DNA of 20,355 bases from DASZMX01 sp035551475 (GTDB lineage: Bacteria > Verrucomicrobiota > Verrucomicrobiia > Limisphaerales > Palsa-1400), in NCBI GenBank assembly GCA_035551475.1, contig DASZMX010000056.1, positions 1 through 20,355 of the forward strand, read 5' to 3'. The position numbers were made by a program, and so were the translations under genes. The notes beneath the pieces were generated by a model. That model had not been told where the DNA came from. It saw nothing but the letters and a program-made list of their open reading frames with translations, and made no database searches. Shown here one piece after another: positions 1 to 8,002 of the stretch (positions are counted from its first letter, which is position 1; each line of letters opens with the position of its first letter).

Positions 1-1
1 T

Positions 2-259
2 GAGGATGCATTGAAAATCCACGCAGAATTGCTGCACACACCGGGGAACCTGACTTTGAGCGCGTATAACCGGCAATTGTGGAACCACCCCTTCGACGAA
101 AAGAAACTTCAATATGCGCAAAGTAACGTCGTATTGACTCGAAAACTCGCCGATTCATCGCAATGGGGAGCGGCGGAAATCCGCGCTAGGGGCGGGATGC
201 TGGCCAAGGTAGCCTCGGAGATTTGGACCGGACCGAAAGGCCTGAGTGAATACGCTTAA
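2..259 (+). CDS. C-terminal end of a DUF262/DUF1524 (GmrSD-like) restriction protein, 5' end outside window
   Basis: The reading frame is open to the left edge (first full codon at base 2) and stops with TAA at 257-259, so only about the last 85 residues are visible. They match the DUF1524 pattern from memory: HTPGNLTLSAYN, then N-x2-F-x2-K, a Y-x2-S-N stretch, and near the end an IRARGGMLAKVASEIW helix. In this family (GmrSD and the DUF262-DUF1524 proteins) the C-terminal half is an HNH-type nuclease that cuts modified or foreign DNA, and the N-terminal DUF262 half is a ParB-like NTPase. The upstream catalytic residues are not in view, so activity cannot be judged. A TTG at 11 is not the true start because coding sense continues before it. 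Its position beside a broken tRNA and an integrase remnant fits a defence gene on a mobile region. Confidence 0.65.
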   Translation, partial: EDALKIHAELLHTPGNLTLSAYNRQLWNHPFDEKKLQYAQSNVVLTRKLADSSQWGAAEIRARGGMLAKVASEIWTGPKGLSEYA

Positions 260-287
260 CAATTAAATTGAGATGACAGGACGCAGT

Positions 288-313
288 TTTTCTATACTGC
301 TTTTCTATACTCA
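288..313. repeat. Tandem direct repeat, 13-bp unit x2
   Basis: TTTTCTATACTGC (288-300) is followed directly by TTTTCTATACTCA (301-313), identical at 11 of 13 positions. It lies in AT-rich non-coding DNA between the restriction gene end and the tRNA fragment. Short direct repeats near an attachment site can be arm-type binding sites of a tyrosine recombinase; that role is inferred. Confidence 0.6.
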
Positions 314-314
314 C

Positions 315-350
315 GGGCTAAAATTGGGCTAAAATTGGAAAATATTGGAA
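315..350. repeat. Tandem direct repeat GGGCTAAAATT x2 followed by ATTGGAA x2
   Basis: GGGCTAAAATT occurs at 315-325 and again, without a gap, at 326-336. ATTGGAA then occurs at 334-340 and at 344-350, one helical turn apart. Spacing and position suggest protein-binding sites, possibly for the integrase or a directionality factor of the lost or neighbouring element. No protein in this window can be tied to them. Confidence 0.55.
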
Positions 351-415
351 TGATACTTTTTTAAAATGCTTCTGTTTCTGCTTGCAATCCAACGACTTTG
401 ACAAGGTGAGATAAC

Positions 416-432
416 TTGAGAAAGTTGAGAAA
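416..432. repeat. Short direct repeat TTGAGAAA x2 beside the tRNA fragment
   Basis: TTGAGAAA is present at 416-423 and 425-432, a 9-bp period. It lies 14 bp from the broken inner end of the tRNA fragment, at the point where tRNA similarity is lost, so it may belong to the attachment region. Confidence 0.45.
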
Positions 433-445
433 ATTTGCGTTTTGG

Positions 446-486
<41 letters not shown>

Positions 487-541
487 AACCGTTTAAAATC
501 TATGACTTGCATTGAGGAAAAACGAATCTAATTGACAGTTT

Positions 542-871
542 GATACCGCGGCCCATGCGACGCCAAAAAAGCCTCTTTGGCAAAAGACGCATTAGGCAAA
601 CCTGATTCGCTACGTTCCATCGGGGGTATATTATGCGCGAATTTGGATTCGGGGCAAGCTGCTGGTCAAATCGCTTGAAACCGATCTGGTTTCGGTCGCA
701 AAACTCAGACTGAGCGATCTTAAATAACGGAACGCCAAGCCGCCGAAAGTCTCGGCTCCGCAGGTGACGGCAGAACGGCGGTTGAACAGACGATGGCAAC
801 TCTGAAACCACGGGCCAATGGCGACCCATCATTGAAGCCGCGAACTCGGGAACGCCTCAACCGCCCAGAAA
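542..871 (+). pseudogene. Remnant of a tyrosine recombinase (phage-type integrase), N-terminal part only
   Basis: Translation of the frame starting at 542 gives KKPLWQKTH, a TAG stop (593-595), then ANLIRYVPSGVYYARIWIRG and KLLVKSLETDLVSVAKLRLS, then a TAA stop (725-727). From 727 the next frame continues as TERQAAES and later RANGDPSLKPRTRERL. This series (xLxRYxPSGxYYAR, GKxxxKSLxT, VAKxRLxDL, NGDxSLKPRT) is the N-terminal and core-binding start of verrucomicrobial tyrosine recombinases as I know them. The remnant carries one in-frame stop, a one-base frameshift near 724-727, and no catalytic domain (no R...HxxR...Y). After about 870 the similarity is lost. It points away from the tRNA fragment, 60-110 bp from it. 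The family call is by pattern recognition only; the disruption is seen directly. Confidence 0.72.
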
Positions 872-985
872 GGTTGACAAAAGGATTAATTAGCAGAACC
901 CTTTTAATACACCGGTTAATTTTTCGCCTGACGCCGAAAAGCCGATCCCTCCCGAATCGCCCTTCGACTAAGGCAGGAGCGTTCA
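872..985. other. Leader of the hybrid kinase gene
   Basis: This 114-bp stretch joins the integrase remnant to the kinase start. It contains AT-rich elements (TTGACA at 874-879, TTTAAT at 903-908), but these are 23 bp apart and cannot be called a sigma-70 pair. No gene is seen in it. Confidence 0.4.
975..979 (+). promoter_or_regulatory. Shine-Dalgarno site AGGAG deciding a TTG start
   Basis: AGGAG lies 6 nt before TTG at 986. From that codon the product begins MRILLVEDSEDD, the exact start of a receiver domain, so the non-ATG start is well supported. Confidence 0.75.
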
Positions 986-3900
986 TTGCGAATTCTATTA
1001 GTGGAAGATTCTGAGGACGATGCCGCATTGCTTCTGACAGCATTGCGGGATTTCGGCTTTGCGTTTGAATGGGCTCGAGTGCAGACCGAACCCGATTTTC
1101 TGAAGGAACTTCAGCGGCAGCCGGATATCATCATATCGGATTCGGCGCTGCCCGCGTTCAGCGGTTCGAGAGCGACGGAACTTCTGCGCGCCAGCGGATC
1201 GGACATTCCATTCATTCTCGTTTCCGGAACTGTCGGGGAGGATTTTGCTGTCGAAGCGATGAAGCATGGCGTAACGGATTATCTGCTGAAGGATCGGCTG
1301 GGACGGCTTGGCAGCGCGGTGGAGCATGCCTTGGAACAAAAGCGTTTGCGCGAGCAGCGCCAACAAACGGAAACGACATTGCGGGAATCCGAACGCCGGT
1401 TCCGCGAACTGCTGGAAAATGTCGGCCTGATCACGATGATTCTCGACACCAAAGGCCTGGTCGTTTTCTGCAACGATTATCTGCTCAATCTCACCGGATG
1501 GAAACGGGAGGAAATTATCGGAGCCAATTGGTTCGATAGGTTCATCCCCGAGTCTGACCTGGCGGTAAGACGGATTTTTTTCGACACTCTCGAAAAAGCG
1601 GCGGTGCCGGGGCATTATGAAAACCCGATTGTCACCCGCCATGGCGAATTGAGACAAATTCGATGGTACAATACCATGCTGCGGGATTCGACCGGGAAAG
1701 TTAGCGGCACCGCCAGCATTGGGGAGGACATGACCGAGCGCAATCGCGCGGAGGAGTCGTTGCGGGAGAGCGAAGAGAAGCTCCGTCAACTGGCCGAAAA
1801 CATCAATGAAGTTTTCTGGCTGATCGATCTTCAACAAAGGAAGGCGCTTTATGTCAGCCCTGCCTACGAGCGGATTTGGGGCCGTCCCCGCAGTGAATTC
1901 GAGGCCAACCCCGCTGCCTGGCTGGCAGGCGTGCATCCGGATGATCGCGAACGAATTTCCGAAGCCGCCAGAACCACTCAAATTGCAGGGACGTATGACG
2001 AACGATTTCGAGTTCTTCGTCCTGACGGATCGGTCCGATGGATTCGGGACCGCGCGTTTCCGGTTCGCAATTCAGCGGGAGAAGTATACAGAATAGTCGG
2101 GACGGCAGAAGACATCACGGAGAGCAAGAAAGGGGAAGATCGGCTGCGGGAATACCAAAAGGTGGTCGAAGGGACCGAGGAGATGATTGCGGTGGTGGAC
2201 CGGCAGTACCGTTATGTCATCGCGAACCGTGCTTTCCTGCGTTATCGCGGGTTGACGGAGGCTGATCTCATCGGCAAGACCGTGCCGCAATTGCTCAATG
2301 TTGGAGTTTTTGAAACGGACGTAAAACACCGGATCGACGAATCTTTTGAGGGCCGGGTGGTAAAGTACGAAATGCGATACAATTACCCCGAATTGGGAGA
2401 ACGCGATCTGGTGATATCCTATTTTCCAATCGAAGAAACGGGAAGAGTTGATCGCGTCGCGTGTATTCTTCAGGACGTCACCGAGCGCAAGAAGGCCGAG
2501 CGGCAAGTGCGAGAGCGCGATGAACTGATCCGACTTCTTCTGGATTCAACCGCGGAAGCAATTTATGGAATAGACCTCGAAGGCAAATGCACCCTCGCCA
2601 ACCGGGCGTGCGCCCGGATGTTGGGCTACGAAAACCCAGGCCAATTTACTGGGAAGAATATGCATCAACTCATCCATCACCACCGGCGCGACGGGTCGGA
2701 GCATCCGGAGGCGGCATGCCCCATCTACCAGGCCTATAGCCGAGGGGAAGGAACGCACATCCCTGATGATGTTTTTTGGCGGGCCGATGGCTCCAAATTT
2801 GACGTGGAGATTTTTTCGTATCCAGTCCGCCGCAACGATCAGATCATCGGCGCCGTGGTCACCTTTCTCGACATCAGTGACCGCAAACAACTGGAGGAGC
2901 AAATCCGCCAGGCCCAGAAAATGGAAAGCATTGGCATGTTGGCGGGTGGGATCGCCCACGACCTGAACAACGTTCTCGCGCCGATTCTGATGGCATGTAA
3001 TCTTTTGGAGCAGGAGGTTCGCCATGAGCATGGCCAGAGTCTGACGGCGACCATCAAAGGCAGCGCTCAACGCGGGGCAGATCTGGTCAAACAGGTGCTC
3101 TCCTTCGCCCGGGGGGTGGAGGGCCGCAAAATACCCCTGCAACCCAAACACCTTATCCGCGAGGTGTCCGGTTTTATCCGGGAAACCTTTCCAAAATCCA
3201 TTCGGCTCAACACGAAAATATCCCAGGACCTGTGGCTGCTGTCCGGGGATCCAACGCAGCTTTACCAGGTTCTCTTGAACCTTTGCGTCAATGCGCGCGA
3301 TGCTATGCCCAATGGAGGCGTGCTCCTCATCTCGGCTGAAAATGCCACTATCGAACCGGGCGCGGTTCCGTCTGCGCCAGACGCAAAAGTGTCTCAATAC
3401 GTCGTCATCCGGGTTGCCGACACCGGGAGTGGAATCGCGCCAGAAATACGCGACAAGATTTTTGATCCGTTTTTCACTACCAAGGAAATTGGCAAGGGAA
3501 CCGGTCTGGGTTTGTCCACCACCATGGCAATCGTGAGAAGTCATGCCGGGTTTATAAAGCTCGTGACTGAGTTGGAAAAAGGTTCCAGCTTTGAAGTGTG
3601 GCTGCCCGCCAGGATCGGGGATGAACCATCGGCCGTCGCCATCGAGAAACCGCCGCTCCAACCGGGGCATGGCGAGTTAATTCTTGTCGTTGACGACGAA
3701 GCCTCGATCCGTGCCATCGGCCGGGACGTTCTGCAATCTTATGGTTACAACGCTCTTACCGCCACCGATGGGGCCGATGCCATCGTTCAATACGCGCAGC
3801 GCAAGGATGAAGTTCGGGCGGTGGTGACTGACATAATGATGCCGGTGATGGATGGAGTGGCATTGATCTTCGCCTTGCGTCGCTTGAATTCCGCTGTTCC

Positions 3901-4039
3901 TATCATTGCCAGCGGCGGTTTGTCCAATCCTGAGCATCAGGCTAAAACGACTGATGCCGGAGCCAACTACTTTTTGCCAAAGCCGTACACGGCCGAGGCC
4001 TTCATCCATATCCTTCAAGATGCGTTGCGTTCCCGCTAG
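986..4039 (+). CDS. Hybrid sensor histidine kinase, REC-PAS(x4)-HisKA-HATPase-REC
   Basis: The 1017-residue protein has no signal peptide or membrane helix and is probably cytoplasmic. An N-terminal receiver (1-115) has acidic residues D11/D12 and phospho-acceptor D52 in SDSALP. About four PAS units follow (roughly 134-250, 262-380, 388-502, 510-632), three of them ending in the PAC-like D(I/M/V)TE(R/S) motif and the last in DISDR. The dimerisation/phosphotransfer helix carries H658 in GGIAHDLNN. The ATPase domain shows an N-box (N765/N769), DTGSGI, FDPFFTTK and GKGTGLGLS. A C-terminal receiver (896-1017) has D903/D904, D949 in TDIMMPVMDG and K999. All catalytic residues are present, so it should autophosphorylate and pass phosphate to its own receiver. 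No output domain or partner regulator is adjacent. Start is TTG with a good ribosome binding site. The signal is unknown; PAS domains suggest redox, light or a small ligand. Confidence 0.93.
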   Translation: MRILLVEDSEDDAALLLTALRDFGFAFEWARVQTEPDFLKELQRQPDIIISDSALPAFSGSRATELLRASGSDIPFILVSGTVGEDFAVEAMKHGVTDYLLKDRLGRLGSAVEHALEQKRLREQRQQTETTLRESERRFRELLENVGLITMILDTKGLVVFCNDYLLNLTGWKREEIIGANWFDRFIPESDLAVRRIFFDTLEKAAVPGHYENPIVTRHGELRQIRWYNTMLRDSTGKVSGTASIGEDMTERNRAEESLRESEEKLRQLAENINEVFWLIDLQQRKALYVSPAYERIWGRPRSEFEANPAAWLAGVHPDDRERISEAARTTQIAGTYDERFRVLRPDGSVRWIRDRAFPVRNSAGEVYRIVGTAEDITESKKGEDRLREYQKVVEGTEEMIAVVDRQYRYVIANRAFLRYRGLTEADLIGKTVPQLLNVGVFETDVKHRIDESFEGRVVKYEMRYNYPELGERDLVISYFPIEETGRVDRVACILQDVTERKKAERQVRERDELIRLLLDSTAEAIYGIDLEGKCTLANRACARMLGYENPGQFTGKNMHQLIHHHRRDGSEHPEAACPIYQAYSRGEGTHIPDDVFWRADGSKFDVEIFSYPVRRNDQIIGAVVTFLDISDRKQLEEQIRQAQKMESIGMLAGGIAHDLNNVLAPILMACNLLEQEVRHEHGQSLTATIKGSAQRGADLVKQVLSFARGVEGRKIPLQPKHLIREVSGFIRETFPKSIRLNTKISQDLWLLSGDPTQLYQVLLNLCVNARDAMPNGGVLLISAENATIEPGAVPSAPDAKVSQYVVIRVADTGSGIAPEIRDKIFDPFFTTKEIGKGTGLGLSTTMAIVRSHAGFIKLVTELEKGSSFEVWLPARIGDEPSAVAIEKPPLQPGHGELILVVDDEASIRAIGRDVLQSYGYNALTATDGADAIVQYAQRKDEVRAVVTDIMMPVMDGVALIFALRRLNSAVPIIASGGLSNPEHQAKTTDAGANYFLPKPYTAEAFIHILQDALRSR

Positions 4040-4353
4040 ATTTCGACCCCAGCCACTTATACGCGGTTTTCATTCGAACCTTTATTCGCTTCAAAGCAGA
4101 GGCGCTCAACCCGAGAAAGGCGAAACCAATGTTTTCACGCAGGTTGGCAGCGCTACGAGTCGGGCGGGATTTAGGGGTTGAAGCCGCTTTATGCGACATG
4201 ACGGTGAGCGGGGGGCGGGATTAGTCTGGTGGCATTCAAAACACCCGCATCATCACGTCTCGCGAAAGCGTGTCGTCGCAGGGGGAGGATTTCCCTTGGG
4301 ACGCCAGACTTTCCGTCCCCCTCGCGTGTGGTGCGAAGGTCATCACCTAATAT
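4040..4353. other. Intergenic region and probable leader of the LamG gene set
   Basis: This 314-bp gap lies between the kinase stop and the LamG start. AGGGGGA (4280-4286) can pair with TCCCCCT (4316-4322), a 7-bp stem with a 29-nt loop in the probable 5' leader. No clear sigma-70 or sigma-54 promoter and no U-tailed terminator for the kinase were recognised. A minus-strand open frame (about 4199-4002) overlaps the kinase tail and is treated under findings. Confidence 0.35.
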
Positions 4354-7152
4354 ATGAGACACCATCTGCCAAAAATGGCCGCAGCCGCGGCTTTCGTCAC
4401 CCTGCTCGGCGCGTCGCTCACGGCGCCCGCCCAGACCTTGACTCACCGTTATAGTTTCAATGACCCGGCGGCCAGCACGACCTTTTCCGATTCGGTCGGC
4501 GGCGCCGCCTGGGACGGTTCGCTCGTCGGAAATGCCGTGCTCGACGGCGCCAATCTGGTTCTCGATGGCCAGGGCAGCTTTGCTTTGTTGCCGGCCAACA
4601 TTATTTCAGGCCAAACGCAGATGACGGTGGAATTTTGGGCTGATCTCGGCCCCAGCGCCGCGCCGTGGAGCCGGGTTTTTTCCTTTGGCGACCAAAGCAC
4701 GGATGGCAACAAATCCTCGGGCGTGGATTATGCGCATTTCGCCGGCGGCAATTATCAAAACCTCGACCTGGTCGCGACGAACGCCGATGCTTACGCGAAT
4801 AATCCTTCCGGCCTTGACGGCACGACGAATGTCCATGTGACGGTGGTGGTGGACACGCTCAACGGCGCCTTATACTATTACAATGGCGTCAATATCGTCT
4901 CCACGCAGCACAATCCTGTGCCCTCGTTGCTGGCGGTTTCCGACCCGATCAATGTGATTGGACGATCCCTGGTGGATGTCGATCCGACCCTTACAGGCAC
5001 GATTCACGAGTTTCGAGTTTATAATGGCGTCCTGCCGCGTTCGGCGGTGGAACTGAACGACGCCTCCGGCCCGGATAATTATCTCACCAACCCCGGTTCG
5101 CTCGTGGCGCTGCGTTTCAGCAGTTCCGCCAATCCGATCGTTATCAATCAAAGCGCGCCGCAAATCATCACGGGCGATTTCACTTCCGTCAGCAATGTGG
5201 ATCTCTCCATTTATGGCGGCGTCACTTATTCGACCGGCAACCCCAATGTGATCACGGTCAGCACCAATGGCGTGGTCAAAGGAACCGGCGTGGGCACAAC
5301 CACCGTGGTCGCGGTCGCCGGCTCCTTGCGCGCCACCAACACGATCACAGTCATCAATCCCCCGGCGGCCTTGGCGCATCGTTACAGTTTCACGAGCGGC
5401 CCGGTCGTCACGGATTCCGTCGGCGGCGCGGATGGCGCGCTCATGGGCAACGCCGTGATTTCCGGTGGACAAGTGGTTCTGGACGGCTCGGATGGAACCT
5501 ACGTGAATCTTCCCGGCGGCCAGATCAATATCGCCACCAACGCCGCCGTGACCTTCGAAGCGTGGACTTCCATCGGCAACACGCCGCAATGGTCACGCCT
5601 GTTCGAATTCGGCAACACCACCGGCGGCAATGGCAACAACTCCATCTATTGCGCCCCGGTCGCCGACGGCGGGTTTCATGAATTTGGCTTGAGCGAAAAC
5701 TTCCCGGTGGGGGGCCAGACCTTGAACTGGGCGCATGGCTGGACTAATTTGACGCTGCACATCACGGGCGTCGTCGATCCCACGACGAGTTCGCTCGCCG
5801 TCTATACCAACGGTGTGTTGATGCAGGCCCGTTACGATGCGTCGCAGCCGGTTTCCACCATCGCCACGAACCTCGCCTACCTTGGCAAATCGACTTTCAA
5901 CGATCCTTACGCCGTCCTGTCCATCGATGAATTTCGTATTTACAGCGGCGCCTTGAGCGCGGCCCAAGTGGCCGCCTCCGACTTGCACGGGCCTAACACC
6001 GTGAACTTTGATCCGGGAACATTGCAATCCATCACCGTGGCCGCGACCAATTACCCCGCCTACTCCGCACTGGTGGCGCCGGTGATTCATGCGACTTACA
6101 GCGCCCTGGCAAACTTCAACCTGATGCCCAACCTCATGGCCAGCATTCCCGGTCTAGTGGTCACGTCCAGCGACACTAATGTCGTCACGGTCAACGGGCA
6201 AAACCTCCTCACCACCCACGCGCCAGGCATTGTCACCTTGACAGCGACCTATCAAGGCAAAACCAACAGCGCGACGGTGCGCATCAACAACGAAGCCGCA
6301 TTAACCCATCGTTACAGTTTCACGCCGGATACGGCGGTGAATGGCACGGTCAGCGATTCCGTGGGCGGCGCCGACGGCCAACTGATGGGGACGGCGACCG
6401 TGTCGGGCGGCCAGGTGCAGCTCGACGGCGGATCGTCGGATTACGTCAATCTGCCGCCCGGGCTGTTAAGCACGTATGACTCCACCACCATCGACACCTG
6501 GGCGACGATCAGTTCCTCGCAAGGCCCGTGGTCGCGCGTTTGGGAATTCGCCGACGTCGGCCCTTCCAAGTCGGACGAATTTTATTTCGCTCCCGCCTGG
6601 AACGGCGATCGTAGCGCCAACTTTACCAGCTTCGGTGTGCCGTTCGGCGGCGGCTTCATCAATATCAATGGCGGCCTGATTAATCAGACCATTCATTTCA
6701 CCTGTGTGCTCGGCAACGGTTCGATGGACGTTTACACGAACGGCGTCTTTTTCGGCTCCGCCGGCAACATCGTCGCCCCGGCCAGCCAGGCGGGCATTTT
6801 CGATTCGTGGATCGGGTTCTCGCCCTACGGCGATCCCGGCATCACTGGCTCGGTCGATGAATTCCGCATTTACCGCGGGCGCCTTTCGCCGCAGGAAATT
6901 CTCGCTTCGGACCTGCTCGGGCCCAACGCCACCTTGTCCACCACCGCCTCGCTCAGCGTGGCGCGCTCCGGCAATTCCCTCGTGCTGACGTGGCCGCTGG
7001 CCGATGCCAGCTTCTCCCTGCAAACCCGCTCCAGCTTGAGCCCGGGCTCGCCCTGGATGACATTGACCAATGTCCCCGTTTACAACGGCACGAATTGGCA
7101 GGTCAGCGTCCCCGTGACCGGCACGTCCCAGTTCTTTGAATTGGCGCATTGA
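4354..7152 (+). CDS. Secreted protein with three LamG-like domains and Ig-like linkers
   Basis: The 932-residue protein has an N-terminal signal peptide (MRHHLPKMAAAAAF..., cleavage probably after APA or AQT near residue 28). Three concanavalin A-like LamG units start with (L/A)xHRYSF at residues about 29, 342 and 650. Each continues with DSVGG, a (V/L)xLDG strand, and a PWSRV(F)-type motif at W105, W413 and W726, giving a period of about 310 residues. Between them are bacterial Ig-like (BIG2-type) stretches, about 250-335 and 560-648, the first with a typical NVITVSTNGVVKGTGVGTTT run. The last 65 residues form a separate small domain ending SQFFELAH. LamG folds usually bind sugars or proteins; no catalytic site is seen. 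It is the first gene of a plus-strand set with the pseudopilin (75 bp) and GH43 (43 bp further). The SD is weak (GAAGG at 4335-4339); ATG at 4375 is a possible alternative start. Confidence 0.85.
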   Translation: MRHHLPKMAAAAAFVTLLGASLTAPAQTLTHRYSFNDPAASTTFSDSVGGAAWDGSLVGNAVLDGANLVLDGQGSFALLPANIISGQTQMTVEFWADLGPSAAPWSRVFSFGDQSTDGNKSSGVDYAHFAGGNYQNLDLVATNADAYANNPSGLDGTTNVHVTVVVDTLNGALYYYNGVNIVSTQHNPVPSLLAVSDPINVIGRSLVDVDPTLTGTIHEFRVYNGVLPRSAVELNDASGPDNYLTNPGSLVALRFSSSANPIVINQSAPQIITGDFTSVSNVDLSIYGGVTYSTGNPNVITVSTNGVVKGTGVGTTTVVAVAGSLRATNTITVINPPAALAHRYSFTSGPVVTDSVGGADGALMGNAVISGGQVVLDGSDGTYVNLPGGQINIATNAAVTFEAWTSIGNTPQWSRLFEFGNTTGGNGNNSIYCAPVADGGFHEFGLSENFPVGGQTLNWAHGWTNLTLHITGVVDPTTSSLAVYTNGVLMQARYDASQPVSTIATNLAYLGKSTFNDPYAVLSIDEFRIYSGALSAAQVAASDLHGPNTVNFDPGTLQSITVAATNYPAYSALVAPVIHATYSALANFNLMPNLMASIPGLVVTSSDTNVVTVNGQNLLTTHAPGIVTLTATYQGKTNSATVRINNEAALTHRYSFTPDTAVNGTVSDSVGGADGQLMGTATVSGGQVQLDGGSSDYVNLPPGLLSTYDSTTIDTWATISSSQGPWSRVWEFADVGPSKSDEFYFAPAWNGDRSANFTSFGVPFGGGFININGGLINQTIHFTCVLGNGSMDVYTNGVFFGSAGNIVAPASQAGIFDSWIGFSPYGDPGITGSVDEFRIYRGRLSPQEILASDLLGPNATLSTTASLSVARSGNSLVLTWPLADASFSLQTRSSLSPGSPWMTLTNVPVYNGTNWQVSVPVTGTSQFFELAH

Positions 7153-7174
7153 GCAAATAATTAATTAGCGGCGC

Positions 7175-7204
7175 GGCCTCCCGCTGGCAAACCGGCGGGA
7201 GGCC
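7175..7204 (+). terminator. Intercistronic hairpin between LamG and pseudopilin genes
   Basis: GGCCTCCCGC (7175-7184) and GCGGGAGGCC (7195-7204) form a perfect 10-bp GC-rich stem with a 10-nt loop. No U-run follows, so it is not a classic intrinsic terminator. It may be a partial terminator, an attenuator or an mRNA-stability element that sets different levels of the flanking products. Confidence 0.4.
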
Positions 7205-7227
7205 CGCTTAGGCCGCAGAAAGAGGAA

Positions 7228-7959
7228 ATGAAAAAATCGAGCGGTTCGGCGTTTACCCTGATCGAGTTGCTGGTGGTCATCGCCATTATCGCAATTCTTG
7301 CCTCCATGTTGCTGCCGGCCCTCTCCAAGGCCAAGGAAGCGGCGAAGATTTCCCAATGCAAAAGCAACGAGCATCAACTCGGCCTGGCCACATTGATGTA
7401 TGCGGGCGATAACCGCGAGTATCTCCCCAACCTCGAAAGCAAAGGCCGCTGGTTCTGGGACATGGATTCCATTGTGGCCACCAACCTCCTGCAATTTGTC
7501 GGCAAAAATCCCGCCATCTTTTATTGCCCGAACGAATTTTATCTCTACGACAACGGCAATTCCCCGGCGGGCGCGTGGCTTAATTTTCAGCCGAATTACG
7601 TCGTCACCGGCTACATCTGGCTTTATCCCAACAATCCGGTGATGGCCAATAATCCCGTCATTGGCGAAACCAACATGGTGGTCAAAATCACCGATCGCCG
7701 CGGCAACCTGTCCAGCACGACGACCGAGATGATTTTGGATCCGGTGATTTTCACGCAGACCATCACCGGCGGCAAACGGTACGTCAACATTCCCGCCTCG
7801 TCCGTCGGCCCGCTCAATGTCGTGCGCTCGGCCCATCTCAACCGCGACCAACCGGCCGGCGCGAACATTTGCTTCCTCGATAACCACATCGAATGGCGCG
7901 CCCCCGCCCGCATGACCAACATCGTCAACACCTCGGGCATCCCGTCGTTCCAATTCTGA
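7228..7959 (+). CDS. Type II secretion/type IV pilin-like pseudopilin with H-x9-type C-terminus
   Basis: The 243-residue protein opens with a short basic leader (MKKSSGSA) and then FTLIELLVVIAIIAILASML, the class III prepilin signal: cleavage before F9, methylated Phe at +1, Glu at +5 (E13), and a hydrophobic helix. Residue -1 is Ala rather than the usual Gly, a variant common in Planctomycetes and Verrucomicrobiota. The helix is followed by LPALSKAKEAAK and a conserved CKSNEHQLGLA region. Near the C-terminus, HLNRDQPAGANICFLDNHIEW matches the FlDxH ending of the large DUF1559-like/PulG-like pseudopilin group of these phyla. GAGG lies only 2 nt before ATG, which is close for an SD, but no other start fits the leader. 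It sits between two secreted LamG proteins, so it may take part in their export or surface assembly. No prepilin peptidase or secretion ATPase is in the window. Confidence 0.9.
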   Translation: MKKSSGSAFTLIELLVVIAIIAILASMLLPALSKAKEAAKISQCKSNEHQLGLATLMYAGDNREYLPNLESKGRWFWDMDSIVATNLLQFVGKNPAIFYCPNEFYLYDNGNSPAGAWLNFQPNYVVTGYIWLYPNNPVMANNPVIGETNMVVKITDRRGNLSSTTTEMILDPVIFTQTITGGKRYVNIPASSVGPLNVVRSAHLNRDQPAGANICFLDNHIEWRAPARMTNIVNTSGIPSFQF

Positions 7960-8002
7960 CGGTTCGCATTTTATTTTTGCGCGAATCGAATTATATTTGG
8001 CG

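Noticed and set aside
288..432. CRISPR array
   Set aside because: Repeats are short, of different sequences, only two copies each, and have no regular spacers.
874..908. TTGACA ... TTTAAT as a sigma-70 promoter for the hybrid kinase
   Set aside because: The spacer is 23 bp, too long for a normal promoter.
5593..6090. Long minus-strand frames within the LamG and GH43 genes (also 4870-5589, 6466-7149, 8639-9826, 10736-11713)
   Set aside because: They are GC-driven shadows: His/Arg/Gly-rich, without family motifs, opposite clear domain-bearing genes.
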